From CAYFKJ01 sp964343605 (GTDB lineage Bacteria; Pseudomonadota; Alphaproteobacteria; UBA2966), in contig CAYFKJ010000001.1 in assembly GCA_964343605.1 (NCBI GenBank), positions 310,001-374,000 on the forward strand: 64,000 bases of DNA, in the 5' to 3' direction. The position numbers and the translations under genes were made by a program. Numbering within the stretch: the first letter of the stretch is position 1; each line of letters begins with the position of its first letter. The notes below the pieces were generated by a model. It was not told the DNA's origin and searched no databases. It saw only the letters and a program-made list of their open reading frames with translations. Positions 25,858 to 34,538 of this stretch are shown here, piece by piece.

Positions 25858-27376
25858 GGCAGCAACCTGAACGCCTTGTCGAAAAAGTCAACGCCGCCGA
25901 AATTGCCCGATTTCAGAGCCAGCGCCAAGGGCTCGCTGCCGCTGGATTCAGTCCAGGGCACCCCGGGGTCGATTTCCGGGCCGATGCGCAGCGCCTTGAC
26001 GCCGAGGGCCTCGACCACGGCACCGGAGGTTTCGCCGCCCGCCACGATGAACCTTCGCACGCCGCACTCGACCAGCGCGCTCGCAATTCGTCCCATGGCG
26101 CCTTCGACAAGGGCGCCGGCCTCCTCGCGGCCGAGATTCTTCTGGATCGCGGCGACCTCGGCAGGATCGGCTGACGAGTAGATCAGGAACGGCCCGTCGT
26201 TGATATGCTGTTGGCTCCAGCTCACGGCGTCGCCCACAACGTCCGCGCCCGCCGCAATCGCCATGGGGTCGATGGCGAAGGCGGGCCGGCGGTCCATCAT
26301 GGCGGCGATCTGCTCTCGCGTCCGCACCGAACAACTGCCCGACAGCACCACAGCCGCGCCTTCGACCGCAGGAAAATCGGGTTGCCGGGCGGCGCCCAAG
26401 CGCCCCTGCTTGCGGAAATTCTCCGGCAGTCCCAACGCCACGCCCGATCCGCCCGTGATCAGGCGCAGCTCGGCGGAGGCCGCGCCGATGGTGAGCAAGT
26501 CCTCGTCGTCGACGGCATCAACGATAGCGTGGCGGATACCGACGTCGTGCCGGGCGATTAGGACCACGCATGTCAAAAATAGATTCCAGAACCAGCGGTG
26601 AAAACGAACGCCGGATCCTGAAGCGGGATCCCAACCCCCATCTCTTTCGGTCCGTAACCTTTCGCTCGGTCACGTCAAGAAACCGGATCATGCTGTCGTC
26701 GATGTGCCAATACTCTGCCGAGGAGGGGTTGGCGAACAATTGGCACTTGGTCCACCTCGGTGCCCGGGCAACGGGCGGTGCCGGCATCGTCTTTACCTTC
26801 CGCGCGAAGTTCCCGGTAGCGTCGCTCAATGCCCTCCGCCCCCGCGGCCACGACCTCGCGGGGCACCAGACCGACCCGGTGCGGCGTTTGCCGCCTCAGG
26901 ACGCTCACGAGGTTGGAATCGGTCATGGGATTGAGCGGATGGTTTCGCATGCTTGAATCGGAGAGCAATTGATCACCCACGAAGAGATGCCCCTTGAAAA
27001 CGGTCCGTCCGTTGGTGGGAAAGGCGGGGCAGGCAATCGTGAAGTCGGACTGCAGGGCTTCCAGAAGGGCATCCGCCACGGGACCGATGTTCCCCCGGTC
27101 GGTCGAATCGAAAGTCGAACAATACTTGAAAAAGATTTGCTCTGTCCCCCGGGCCTCTAACCATTTCAGCGCCGCGAGCGAATCGCGCACCGCGTCCTCG
27201 GCAGGATTGGTCCTCGACTTCAAGGCGACGACGACGGCGTCCGCGTCGCCCGGATCGACGTCGTCATCGGGCACGCCGATGATCTGGATCGTTTTCATGC
27301 CCTGGCCGACCAGTGTGTTGGCCAAATCTGTCGCGCCCGTTGAATCGTCCGCAATACACCCCAATAGGATCGGCAT
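25854..27376 (-). pseudogene. otnK: 3-oxo-tetronate kinase, interrupted by an insertion
   Basis: Both ends of an OtnK-type kinase are present but in different frames. The N-terminal part (27376 down to about 26797, start ATG with GGAG upstream) reads MPILLGCIADDSTGATDLAN... through RRYRELRAEG. The C-terminal part (about 26550 down to 25854) resumes with RHAIVDAVDDEDLLTIGAAS, then LITGGSGVALGLPENF, and ends in the GGETSGAVVEALGVK nucleotide-binding segment. Together they make about 425 residues, the normal family length, so little host sequence is missing. The intervening 240-odd bases encode the start of an unrelated protein on the other strand. The gene should not give a functional kinase unless the two halves complement each other. 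Confidence 0.75.
26570..26797 (+). pseudogene. Fragment of an old-yellow-enzyme (NADH:flavin oxidoreductase) gene inside otnK
   Basis: An antisense ORF begins with ATG at 26570. After about 25 residues it reads HLFRSVTFRSVTSRNRIML, then SSMCQYSAEEGLANNWHLVH and LGARATGGAGIVFT. This is the N-terminal flavin-binding stretch of the OYE family (normal form: NRI-x-SPMCQYSA...DWHLVHLGSRA.GGAGLV). Similarity ends at about 26797, where the sequence becomes the antisense of otnK. Only about 75 of some 370 residues are present. No terminal repeats or transposase are visible. Confidence 0.72.
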
Positions 27377-27422
27377 TCGGTTCTCCGCCCTCACTCGCCG
27401 GGAACTGTCCGGCGCTCATCGT

Positions 27423-28517
27423 TCATCCGGTGATGATTTCCACGACGGTGGATGTTACCGCGTCCGTGCCCTGATCGCCGCCGAATTCCTGCGGCCTGAT
27501 GCGACCGTCGGCAAAACCCGCTTCTACCGCCGTCTCGATTTCCAGCGCCGCGGCCGTTAGATTTGCGTCGTCATGGCGATCGCCGAGCCAATCGAGCATC
27601 ATGCCGGCCGACAAAATGGTCGCCAGCGGATTGGCGATGCCCTGGCCGACGATATCGGGAGCGCTGCCATGGGCGGGCTGGAACAATGCATGCTCGTCCC
27701 CGATTTCCGCGCACGCCGCCATCCCCATGCCGCCGACCAACCCGCCGCCGAGGTCGGAGAGAATGTCACCGAACATGTTTTCCATGACCAGGACGTCGAA
27801 CTCCCAGGGTTTGCGGATGAGGTCGAGGGCCTGGGCGTCCACGTAGTTGCAGTCGCTGGTGATATCGGGAAAGGCTGCCGCCCGTTCCCGGAAGATTTTG
27901 CGAAAGAAGGCGAAGGCGCGGAAGACGTTGGCCTTGTCGACGCAGGTGACCCGGCCCATGCCGCCGCGGGATTTGCGCTTGGTGGCAAGCCGGAAGGCGA
28001 AATCGAACAGTTTTTCGCTGGTCTCGCGGGTAATGCGGAGCGTCTCGCGCGCCTCGGTGTCGTCGATCACTTCGCCCCGGCCATGGGTATAGAACAGGCC
28101 CTCGGTCGATTCGCGCAGGATGATGAGATCAATGCCGGCGGCGCGTTCGTCCGCCAGGCGCCGGGGCGAGTTAGGGTAGGCCTTGACCGGCCGCACGCCG
28201 CCGTAGAGGCCCAGCTCGTCACGGATCCGGAGATGCGGCGCGATTTCGGTGCCATCGGCGTGACGCACGTCCGGCAAGCCGATGGCGCCCATCAAAACCG
28301 CATCGGCTGCCTTCACCTTGTCGAAGGACTCGGCGGAAATATCCTCGCCGGTATCGCGGTAGCAGCCCGCCCCGGCTTCCAGTTCCTCCAAATTGAGGGC
28401 GAACCCGCCGATTTTTCCTTCAACGGCCCGCAAGACGCGGGTGGCCGCGGCAATGATGTCCACGCCGATGCCGTCCCCCGGCAAAACGGCAATGTTCAAT
28501 TCCCTCGTGTTGGTCAC
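27423..28517 (-). CDS. Isocitrate/isopropylmalate-type dehydrogenase, tartrate dehydrogenase (TtuC)-like
   Basis: A 364-residue beta-decarboxylating dehydrogenase. It begins with NIAVLPGDGIGVDIIAAATR, has the substrate-arginine region of the family, and ends with ENMFGDILSDLGGGLVGGMG and PAHGSAPDIVGQGIANP. The GTG at 28517 is chosen since AGGAG lies nine bases upstream; longer starts cross the operator. The locus with otnK/otnC suggests a four-carbon hydroxyacid such as tartrate, malate or a tetronate as substrate. 3-Isopropylmalate dehydrogenase LeuB is an alternative but the setting is not leucine biosynthesis. Confidence 0.75.
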   Translation of the reverse strand: MTNTRELNIAVLPGDGIGVDIIAAATRVLRAVEGKIGGFALNLEELEAGAGCYRDTGEDISAESFDKVKAADAVLMGAIGLPDVRHADGTEIAPHLRIRDELGLYGGVRPVKAYPNSPRRLADERAAGIDLIILRESTEGLFYTHGRGEVIDDTEARETLRITRETSEKLFDFAFRLATKRKSRGGMGRVTCVDKANVFRAFAFFRKIFRERAAAFPDITSDCNYVDAQALDLIRKPWEFDVLVMENMFGDILSDLGGGLVGGMGMAACAEIGDEHALFQPAHGSAPDIVGQGIANPLATILSAGMMLDWLGDRHDDANLTAAALEIETAVEAGFADGRIRPQEFGGDQGTDAVTSTVVEIITG

Positions 28518-28572
28518 GGCATCGATCTCCTGAGCGATTTCGGAAAAGTCTGTGTTCAAGGCACCCAAGAAT

Positions 28573-28593
28573 AATGTATACATTAATGTATGC
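28573..28593. promoter_or_regulatory. Candidate GntR operator in the divergent promoter region
   Basis: A perfect 12-bp palindrome AATGTATACATT (28573-28584) is directly followed by a further half-site AATGTATGC. It lies between the divergent dehydrogenase and GntR genes. FadR-subfamily regulators often bind GTATAC-centred palindromes, so autoregulation and control of the tetronate locus are likely. Confidence 0.6.
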
Positions 28594-28640
28594 GCAAGAT
28601 ATTTTGCGTTACCGACCAGGTTCAGACATGGAGTTTCGGA

Positions 28641-29327
28641 GTGTCCCTCACCGCCCGGAAGACCCCCGCGAAGATGTCCCTGGAAGACGCCGCCTACGCG
28701 CGTCTGAAAACCGAGATCATCAGCAACCAATTCGCGCCGGGCTCTCAAATGCTCGAGACCGAGTTGGCGGCGCATCTTTCCATGAGCCGGACACCCGTTC
28801 GCATCGCCTGCGTCCGCCTGGAAAAGGAGGGACTGGTGGAGGTCCTGCCGCGCCGGGGGATCCGGGTTCTACCCGTGTCACCCGACGACATGCGGGAGAT
28901 ATATGGCCTGCTGACGGCGCTGGAACCCGAAGCGGCGGCGCTGATCGCTGCCGACAAACCGGACGCGGCGGCGCTCGCCGACGTGAAAGCGGCCGGCGAC
29001 GACATGGCCCAGGCGTTGGAGGCCGAAGACTTGGCTGCTTGGGCGGCGGCGGACGATCGCTTCCACCGCTCCCTGATGGCGCTTTGCGGAAATCGGCGGC
29101 TCAGGGAATTCGTCACCACCCTCTATGACCAGGCCCATCGGGCCCGCATGACAACGCTGTTCATGCGGGAGAGGCCGAGCAAATCAACCAGCGAACACGG
29201 CGAAATCCTGCGCCACATCGAGCAAGGCGACGCCGCAAGGGCCGCCGACGCCTTCCGCCGCCACCGCCGGCGGGCAACAGGGGAGCTATTGGAGCTTCTC
29301 GAAGGGAGCCCTCTCAATCATCTTTGA
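28641..29327 (+). CDS. GntR/FadR-family transcriptional regulator
   Basis: A 228-residue regulator. The winged helix is recognisable in YARLKTEIISNQFAPGSQM and LSMSRTPVRIACVRLEKEGL...RRGIRVLPVS. The C-terminal FCD domain has the metal-ligand pattern DDRFHRSLM and the late histidines in EHGEILRHIE and RHRRRA. The GTG at 28641 has GGAG eight bases upstream; an ATG at 28674 is an alternative. It is divergent from the TtuC-like gene with a palindromic operator between, so it most likely represses the four-carbon acid pathway and senses one of its intermediates. Confidence 0.88.
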   Translation: MSLTARKTPAKMSLEDAAYARLKTEIISNQFAPGSQMLETELAAHLSMSRTPVRIACVRLEKEGLVEVLPRRGIRVLPVSPDDMREIYGLLTALEPEAAALIAADKPDAAALADVKAAGDDMAQALEAEDLAAWAAADDRFHRSLMALCGNRRLREFVTTLYDQAHRARMTTLFMRERPSKSTSEHGEILRHIEQGDAARAADAFRRHRRRATGELLELLEGSPLNHL

Positions 29328-29391
29328 ACGTGGACTCGGCGCCGTCATTTTTCTATTATTCTATTGAATTCGGAATCTATGGAGCGGAATC

Positions 29392-30156
29392 GTGGATCTG
29401 GATGGAAAAGCGGCCGTCGTTACCGGCGGAGCGTCCGGTTTGGGCGCGGCAAGCGCCAAAGCGCTGACCGAGCGGGGCGCCAGGGTCACTTTGGTGGACC
29501 TCAACGAAGAAATGGGGGAGGGCACGGCAAAGGGCCTGGGCGGCGTCTTCGCCAAAGCCGATGTTGCCGACGAAGCGCAAATGGCCGCCGCAATCGACAC
29601 GGCGCGCGCAGCCCACGGCCCGGTCCGGGTTCTCGTCAATTGTGCCGGCATTGCGGCCACCGTGAAAACCACCTCCCGCGGCAATCCGCACGCGCTGGAT
29701 ATCTTTGAAAGGGTCGTCCGCGTCAATTTGATCGGCACCTTCAACGCCATCCGCCTTGCGGCCACCGAGATGGCTGCGCAGGATCCGCTGGCGGACGGCG
29801 AACGCGGCGTCATCGTCAATACCGCGTCCATCGCCGCTTACGACGGCCAGGTTGGGCAGGCGGCCTACGCCGCTTCCAAAGGCGGCGTAGTGGGCATGAC
29901 GCTGCCCATCGCCCGAGACCTGGCGCGGGACGGCATCCGCATCTGCACGATCGCGCCGGGCATCTTCGACACGCCGTTGCTGCGGGCGACGCTGACCGAC
30001 GAAATCAAGGAAGCGCTCGAAGCCAGCGTGCCGTTCCCGCCGCAACTCGGCAATCCCGAGCGTTTCGGCAGGCTGGCACGCGACATTTGCGAAAACGCCA
30101 TGCTGAACGGCGAAACAATCCGCATTGACGGCGCCTTGCGCATGGCGCCTCGATAG
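29392..30156 (+). CDS. SDR-family 3-hydroxyacyl-CoA dehydrogenase (type II-like)
   Basis: A 254-residue short-chain dehydrogenase. It has the NAD motif TGGASGLG, the NCAG motif (VNCAGIA), catalytic Ser in TASIAAYDG, and YAASKGG as the YxxxK. The overall pattern, including the sequence IAPGIFDTPLL and the ending GETIRIDGALRM, matches HSD17B10-like 3-hydroxyacyl-CoA dehydrogenases. The start is GTG with GGAG seven bases upstream. It stands alone after the GntR gene, so its pathway is open (fatty acid or branched-chain acyl-CoA oxidation is typical). Confidence 0.85.
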   Translation: MDLDGKAAVVTGGASGLGAASAKALTERGARVTLVDLNEEMGEGTAKGLGGVFAKADVADEAQMAAAIDTARAAHGPVRVLVNCAGIAATVKTTSRGNPHALDIFERVVRVNLIGTFNAIRLAATEMAAQDPLADGERGVIVNTASIAAYDGQVGQAAYAASKGGVVGMTLPIARDLARDGIRICTIAPGIFDTPLLRATLTDEIKEALEASVPFPPQLGNPERFGRLARDICENAMLNGETIRIDGALRMAPR

Positions 30157-30214
30157 GGCGCTTTTAGTCACGATCGTCCTTACCATGCAGCGAAGATTCG
30201 TGTCGAGATGCCAT

Positions 30215-30300
30215 GGAATGGATTCCCGCTTTCGCGGGAATGACGCTTTACGGTTGCCGCACTCGTAGCCGTCACTCCCGCGAAAGCGGGAGTCCATGCC
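30215..30300. repeat. REP-like inverted repeat, copy 2
   Basis: Arms 30215-30245 and 30270-30300 are near-perfect reverse complements, each with the TCCCGC-TTTC-GCGGGA hairpin. The design and length are the same as at 13464-13549, with a different 24-base spacer. It lies between an SDR gene and the chemoreceptor terminator. Confidence 0.8.
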
Positions 30301-30342
30301 TGAGCGATTCACGATGTAGAAACAAAATAGGCAGAACTAGGC

Positions 30343-30371
30343 AAAAAAAGGGGCCCGGAAAACCGGACCCC
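30343..30371 (-). terminator. Rho-independent terminator of the chemoreceptor gene
   Basis: Read on the minus strand: GGGGTCCGG-TTTT-CCGGGCCCC followed by seven T residues. The stem has one G-T type mismatch and lies 25 bases after the stop codon. Confidence 0.9.
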
Positions 30372-30395
30372 TTCTTCATGGTATGACCTGAACGA

Positions 30396-32192
30396 TCAGG
30401 CGGCCGCGATCTTGGCGATGAACGCGTCGACTTCGGCCCTGAGCGATTCCGATTCCTCTGACAACTGATCCGCCGAGGAGAGAACCTTGGTGGAGGCCTC
30501 GCCGGCTTCACCGGCTGCGACCGTCACGCCACCGATGTTCTCGGTGACTTCCTGGGCGCCGTTGGCGGCTTCCTGGGTATTGCGCGCGATCTCCTGCGTC
30601 GCCGCACCCTGTTCCTCGACGGCCGAAGCGATGGCCGCGGTGATCTCCGCCATGTTGTCGATGGTCGAGCTGATCCCGTCGATGGCGGTCACGGCTTCCT
30701 TCGTGGCGTCCTGAATACCCGCGATCTGGTTATCGATTTCCTCGGTCGCCTTGGTCGTCTGGGCGGCCAGGTTCTTGACCTCCGAGGCGACGACCGCGAA
30801 GCCCTTGCCGGCGTCACCGGCGCGCGCCGCTTCGATCGTGGCGTTCAAGGCCAGCAGGTTGGTCTGCTCGGCGATGTCGGAGATGAGCTGAACCACTTCG
30901 CCGATGCGCTGGGCGGCGTCATCCAGATGGCGCACGGTATCGTGGGTCATCTTGGCTTTGCTGACGGCGCCGTCGGCCACTTCGGACGACTTGGTCACCT
31001 GGTTGCCGACCTCCTGAACCGAGGTCGCCAGTTCCTCCGCGGCTGCCGCCACGGTCTGAACGTTGGCCGAGGCCTCTTCCGCAGCCGAGGCCACGACGCC
31101 GGACTGGCTGGAGGTTTGTTCGGCAATCGACGACATGGATTGCGCCGTCGTCTGCATTTCACTGGCTGCCGCGGAGACCGTTTCGACGACCCCCTTGACG
31201 CTGCCTTCGAAATCGTTGGCGAGCGAGATCATGGCCGCATGCCGTTCTTCCTCCGCTTTCACTTCGGCGGCACGGGCTTCCTCTTCCATGCGTTTCTTTT
31301 CGGCTTCGGATTCAGCCTGCTGAGCGCGCAGTTTCTCCGTCTCGATGGCATTGTCCTTGAAGACCTGCACGGCCCTGGCCATCTCGCCGATTTCGTCGAC
31401 CTGTGCCTGGTTCGGAATATCAACTTCGAGATCGCCGGTTGCCAGCGTGCCCATCACGTCCGTCATCGCACCGACCGGTCCGACGACCACGCCGCGCATG
31501 CGGAAGTAGGCCAGCGCCAACACGGCGCCCAGGACGACCAGCAAGGCAAGAGCGATGCCGCGGCCGATCCAGGTTCCGCGCGCCAGCGCTTCGGTCACGT
31601 CGGCGTCGATTTCCAGCACGCCGCGAAGGTCGTTAAGCACCCAGTCATCTTTCGGCGTGTCGGCGCGGGTGTTGTGGCAGTTCACGCAAACCTGACTGGC
31701 CATGGTATCGGCCAGCCCGACGCGCACGATATCCCGGCCGTCGATGTTTTCCGTGCGCACGAACGATTGCTCCGGATTTTGTTCCAGGGCCGCCCAGGCG
31801 GCTTCTCCGAAGGCATCCAACTCGCGTTCAGCCCGGAGCGGGAAGGGATAGGGGCTGTAGAGCTTCAGGGTCGTCCCGGCTTCGGCCAGCAACTCACTCA
31901 GGTCGTGAATGAAAGTCGCGGGCAGCGGAATCTCGCCCGGCGTATCCTTGTGGGTATAGGTCGGCTTCAAGGCCTTGCTTTTGATCGCCTTGCTGACGAC
32001 GTTCTTGGTGTAGTAGCCGCGTATGACTTTAAATTGCTTAACCGTCTTTTCGGCACTGGCCACCGCGTCGGCCTTAATACCTTGTTCGGTAATGATCGGA
32101 ATGCCGATCCAGGCACCGATGCCGCAGACCAGAACGCCCGCGACCATAACCGGAAACAGTTTCCAGGAAATGCTTTTGTTTAGGATATCCAT
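30396..32192 (-). CDS. Methyl-accepting chemotaxis protein with c-type haem sensor domain
   Basis: A 598-residue chemoreceptor. Helix 1 is about residues 12-34. The periplasmic domain (35-208) is of the DUF3365/Tll0287 type and contains a CxxCH haem c attachment motif at 169-173 (CVNCHN). Helix 2 is about 209-229. HAMP (230-285) and an acid-rich helix follow. The signalling region has the DIAEQTNLLALNATIEAARA hairpin tip. Haem-bearing MCPs sense redox potential, oxygen or NO. The ATG at 32192 follows GGTGG; the longer start at 32240 is less likely. Confidence 0.92.
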   Translation of the reverse strand: MDILNKSISWKLFPVMVAGVLVCGIGAWIGIPIITEQGIKADAVASAEKTVKQFKVIRGYYTKNVVSKAIKSKALKPTYTHKDTPGEIPLPATFIHDLSELLAEAGTTLKLYSPYPFPLRAERELDAFGEAAWAALEQNPEQSFVRTENIDGRDIVRVGLADTMASQVCVNCHNTRADTPKDDWVLNDLRGVLEIDADVTEALARGTWIGRGIALALLVVLGAVLALAYFRMRGVVVGPVGAMTDVMGTLATGDLEVDIPNQAQVDEIGEMARAVQVFKDNAIETEKLRAQQAESEAEKKRMEEEARAAEVKAEEERHAAMISLANDFEGSVKGVVETVSAAASEMQTTAQSMSSIAEQTSSQSGVVASAAEEASANVQTVAAAAEELATSVQEVGNQVTKSSEVADGAVSKAKMTHDTVRHLDDAAQRIGEVVQLISDIAEQTNLLALNATIEAARAGDAGKGFAVVASEVKNLAAQTTKATEEIDNQIAGIQDATKEAVTAIDGISSTIDNMAEITAAIASAVEEQGAATQEIARNTQEAANGAQEVTENIGGVTVAAGEAGEASTKVLSSADQLSEESESLRAEVDAFIAKIAAA

Positions 32193-32632
32193 TGGTTCCA
32201 CCTCTAACTGGACAAACCCGGGAAGTAGAAAACCATCCAATCAAGCAACGACATGAGCTTGGATGACCCAACTACTCCTCGTTCACTCGGCCGGTAGATC
32301 GCGGTTCGTGCCCCTCCGCCGCGTCCGGCCGGGCATGGCTTTCACCACGCCACAGAGGAATAAAATCACCCTATTGTTTCTGGGGGATTTCAGCAGTTGG
32401 AAAAAATGTAACGGGGGTATTTCAATGCGTTTCATTTGTTGACACGCATAGAATGCAACCGCTTATCCGGATGCAATTTGTAGGGCGCCATAAAACACAT
32501 GAAAAATTTGTGGAACTAAGAATTTTACAGTCTTTGTATAACATCCAGTACCTCCGCGGCACTCAGCATTTGCTTCCCTTTCAATTTGCCTTAGGGTTTA
32601 GCCCCGATCAGGCTTGGTAGGGTGATTTGTCG
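32193..32632. promoter_or_regulatory. 440-base divergent intergenic region
   Basis: No ORF is supportable. The half nearest the sulfatase is A/T-rich. It contains TTGACA (32439-32444) with TTATCC 18 bases later (32463-32468), a plausible sigma-70 promoter for the sulfatase gene. The chemoreceptor must also be expressed from here, but its promoter was not identified. Confidence 0.4.
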
Positions 32633-34210
32633 ATGTCCGACGTCCGCAACATTCTCTTCATCATGTGTGACCAGCTACGCGCCGACTACTTGTCGTGCGC
32701 CGGCCATCCCACACTGGAAACGCCCAACATCGACGCTTTGGCGGCAAGAGGCGTCCGCTTCGACAACGCCTATACCCAGTCGCCGGTGTGCGGCCCATCC
32801 CGCATGTCTTTTTATACGGGGCGCTATGTCGCCAGCCACGGCTCGACCTGGAACGGCATCCCGCTGGATGTCGGCGAGTGGACGATGGGCGATTATCTCC
32901 GGCCGCTGGGCGTGCGTACGGCACTGGTCGGCAAAACCCACATGGCGGCGGATCTGACCGGCATGGAACGGCTCAACCTCGATCCCGTTTCCGACCTGGG
33001 TATCCTGGTCTCACAGTGCGGTTTCGAGCCGTTCGAGCGTGACGACGGCCTGTTGCCGGCGGGAACCACCGCGCCCGATCTCCCCTACAACATATGGCTC
33101 AACGAAAAGGGTTACCCCGGCGATAACCCGTGGCACGATTACGCCAATTCGGCGGAGGGTCCAGACGGCGAAATCCTCAGCGGCTGGGAAATGCGTCATG
33201 CCCGATTGCCCGCCCGGGTCAAGGCCGAGCATTCCGAAACGCCCTATATGACTTCACGGGCAATGGATTTTATGCGGGATGCCGAAAACAACCCGTGGTG
33301 CCTGCATCTCAGCTTTATCAAGCCGCACTGGCCGTACGTCGCCCCGGCTCCCTACAACGAGCTCTACGGGGCCAATCAGATCATAGCGCCCAATCGCGGT
33401 GCGGATGAGCGCGATAATCCCCACCCCGTCATCGCCGCCTACATGGAGCACGCTGAAAGCCAATCCTTCCAACGTGAGGAAGTGCGCGATACCGTGATCC
33501 CGGTTTACATGGGTCTGGTCAAGCAGATCGACGACGAGCTGGGCCGTCTGTTCGAATTCATGGAAACCGAGGGCCGTTTGGACGATACCCTGATCGTCTT
33601 CACTTCCGACCATGGCGATTATCTCGGCGATCACTGGCTGGGCGAGAAGGAACTGTTCCACGAGGAATCAGTCCGCCTGCCCATGATCGTCGCCGATCCT
33701 TCGACGGCGGCCGATGCCACGCGCGGCACGGCGTCAAACGCCCTGGTCGAAGCCATCGACCTGGTGCCGACCTTTATCGAGGCCGTCGGGGGTAAGGTGG
33801 AAAAACAGCGTCTCGAGGGCCGCTCCCTGTTGCCGCTGCTGCACAACCCGACGCCGCCCGAGGACTGGCGCGATGCGGCCTTCAGCGAAATTGATTTCGC
33901 CTTCCGTGGCGCCCGCATGAAACTGGCGGTGGCGCCGGACCAGGCGCTCTCCTGGATGGTCCGAACGGAACGATGGAAATACGTCTACTACGAGGGCTTT
34001 CCGCCACAGCTCTTCGACATGGCGGAAGATCCCAGCGAACAGCGGGACCTCGGCCGGTCGGCGGATCACGAGGACATCAGGGCAGAACTGCACGAGCGGT
34101 TGTTCGCCTGGCTGCGCCACTTGCGCTCCCGCCGCACCATCAGCGACGACCAAGTGGCCGCGCGCACCGCCACCTCCAAAAAACGTGGATTCCTGATCGG
34201 TGAGTGGTGA
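32633..34210 (+). CDS. Formylglycine-dependent sulfatase / phosphonate monoester hydrolase
   Basis: A 525-residue alkaline-phosphatase-superfamily hydrolase. C53 in PVCGPSRMSFYTGRY is the C-x-P-S-R site that is oxidised to formylglycine. Metal ligands are in FIMCDQLRADYLS (Asp) and TSDHGDYLGDHWLGEK (Asp-His). Size and the CGPSR context fit both arylsulfatases and the promiscuous phosphonate monoester hydrolases of alphaproteobacteria. No signal peptide is present, so the enzyme appears cytoplasmic, which favours phosphonate/sulfate ester salvage inside the cell. No formylglycine-generating enzyme gene is nearby. Confidence 0.85.
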   Translation: MSDVRNILFIMCDQLRADYLSCAGHPTLETPNIDALAARGVRFDNAYTQSPVCGPSRMSFYTGRYVASHGSTWNGIPLDVGEWTMGDYLRPLGVRTALVGKTHMAADLTGMERLNLDPVSDLGILVSQCGFEPFERDDGLLPAGTTAPDLPYNIWLNEKGYPGDNPWHDYANSAEGPDGEILSGWEMRHARLPARVKAEHSETPYMTSRAMDFMRDAENNPWCLHLSFIKPHWPYVAPAPYNELYGANQIIAPNRGADERDNPHPVIAAYMEHAESQSFQREEVRDTVIPVYMGLVKQIDDELGRLFEFMETEGRLDDTLIVFTSDHGDYLGDHWLGEKELFHEESVRLPMIVADPSTAADATRGTASNALVEAIDLVPTFIEAVGGKVEKQRLEGRSLLPLLHNPTPPEDWRDAAFSEIDFAFRGARMKLAVAPDQALSWMVRTERWKYVYYEGFPPQLFDMAEDPSEQRDLGRSADHEDIRAELHERLFAWLRHLRSRRTISDDQVAARTATSKKRGFLIGEW

Positions 34211-34226
34211 TTAGGGGACGGGGCAG

Positions 34227-34415
34227 CTAAATGCCGGATAATTGCCGTGAGAGGGACATCCGCAACCAACTGAATTTCCAATGGCGGTCGGTGCGCCGGT
34301 CCGTGTAGCTGCGCTGGCCCAGCACACGGCGTTCACTGTCTTTGTAGCCGCCCAAGGGGGAATTGCGCCGATCGATTTGGCGCCGATCGGTGGACCGTCT
34401 GTCGTTGAACTGCAT
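34227..34415 (-). CDS. Small arginine-rich protein with DRR repeats
   Basis: A 62-residue, highly basic protein containing DRRSTDRRQIDRRN, then SERRVLGQRSYTDRRTDRH. The near-regular DRR spacing suggests a charged helix or an RNA/membrane-binding segment. The ATG has an excellent GGAGGG site nine bases upstream, which supports translation. No known family is assigned. It lies between the convergent sulfatase and the CDF gene on the same strand. Confidence 0.6.
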   Translation of the reverse strand: MQFNDRRSTDRRQIDRRNSPLGGYKDSERRVLGQRSYTDRRTDRHWKFSWLRMSLSRQLSGI

Positions 34416-34538
34416 TGTGATTTTCCCTCCAGCGGAAACGTCGAGACCGAATTCTGTTGCCGGCCTGAGGTTCGGGGAAAAGGGTCAAATAACCCTTAAC
34501 ACGGCCCGACGCGGACGCGCCGGCCGCACCCGCCCGAT

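Noticed and set aside
34205..34240. A second copy of the GGGGACAGG palindrome near the sulfatase stop
   Set aside because: The GGGGACGGGGCAG stretch has only partial similarity and no complementary arm.
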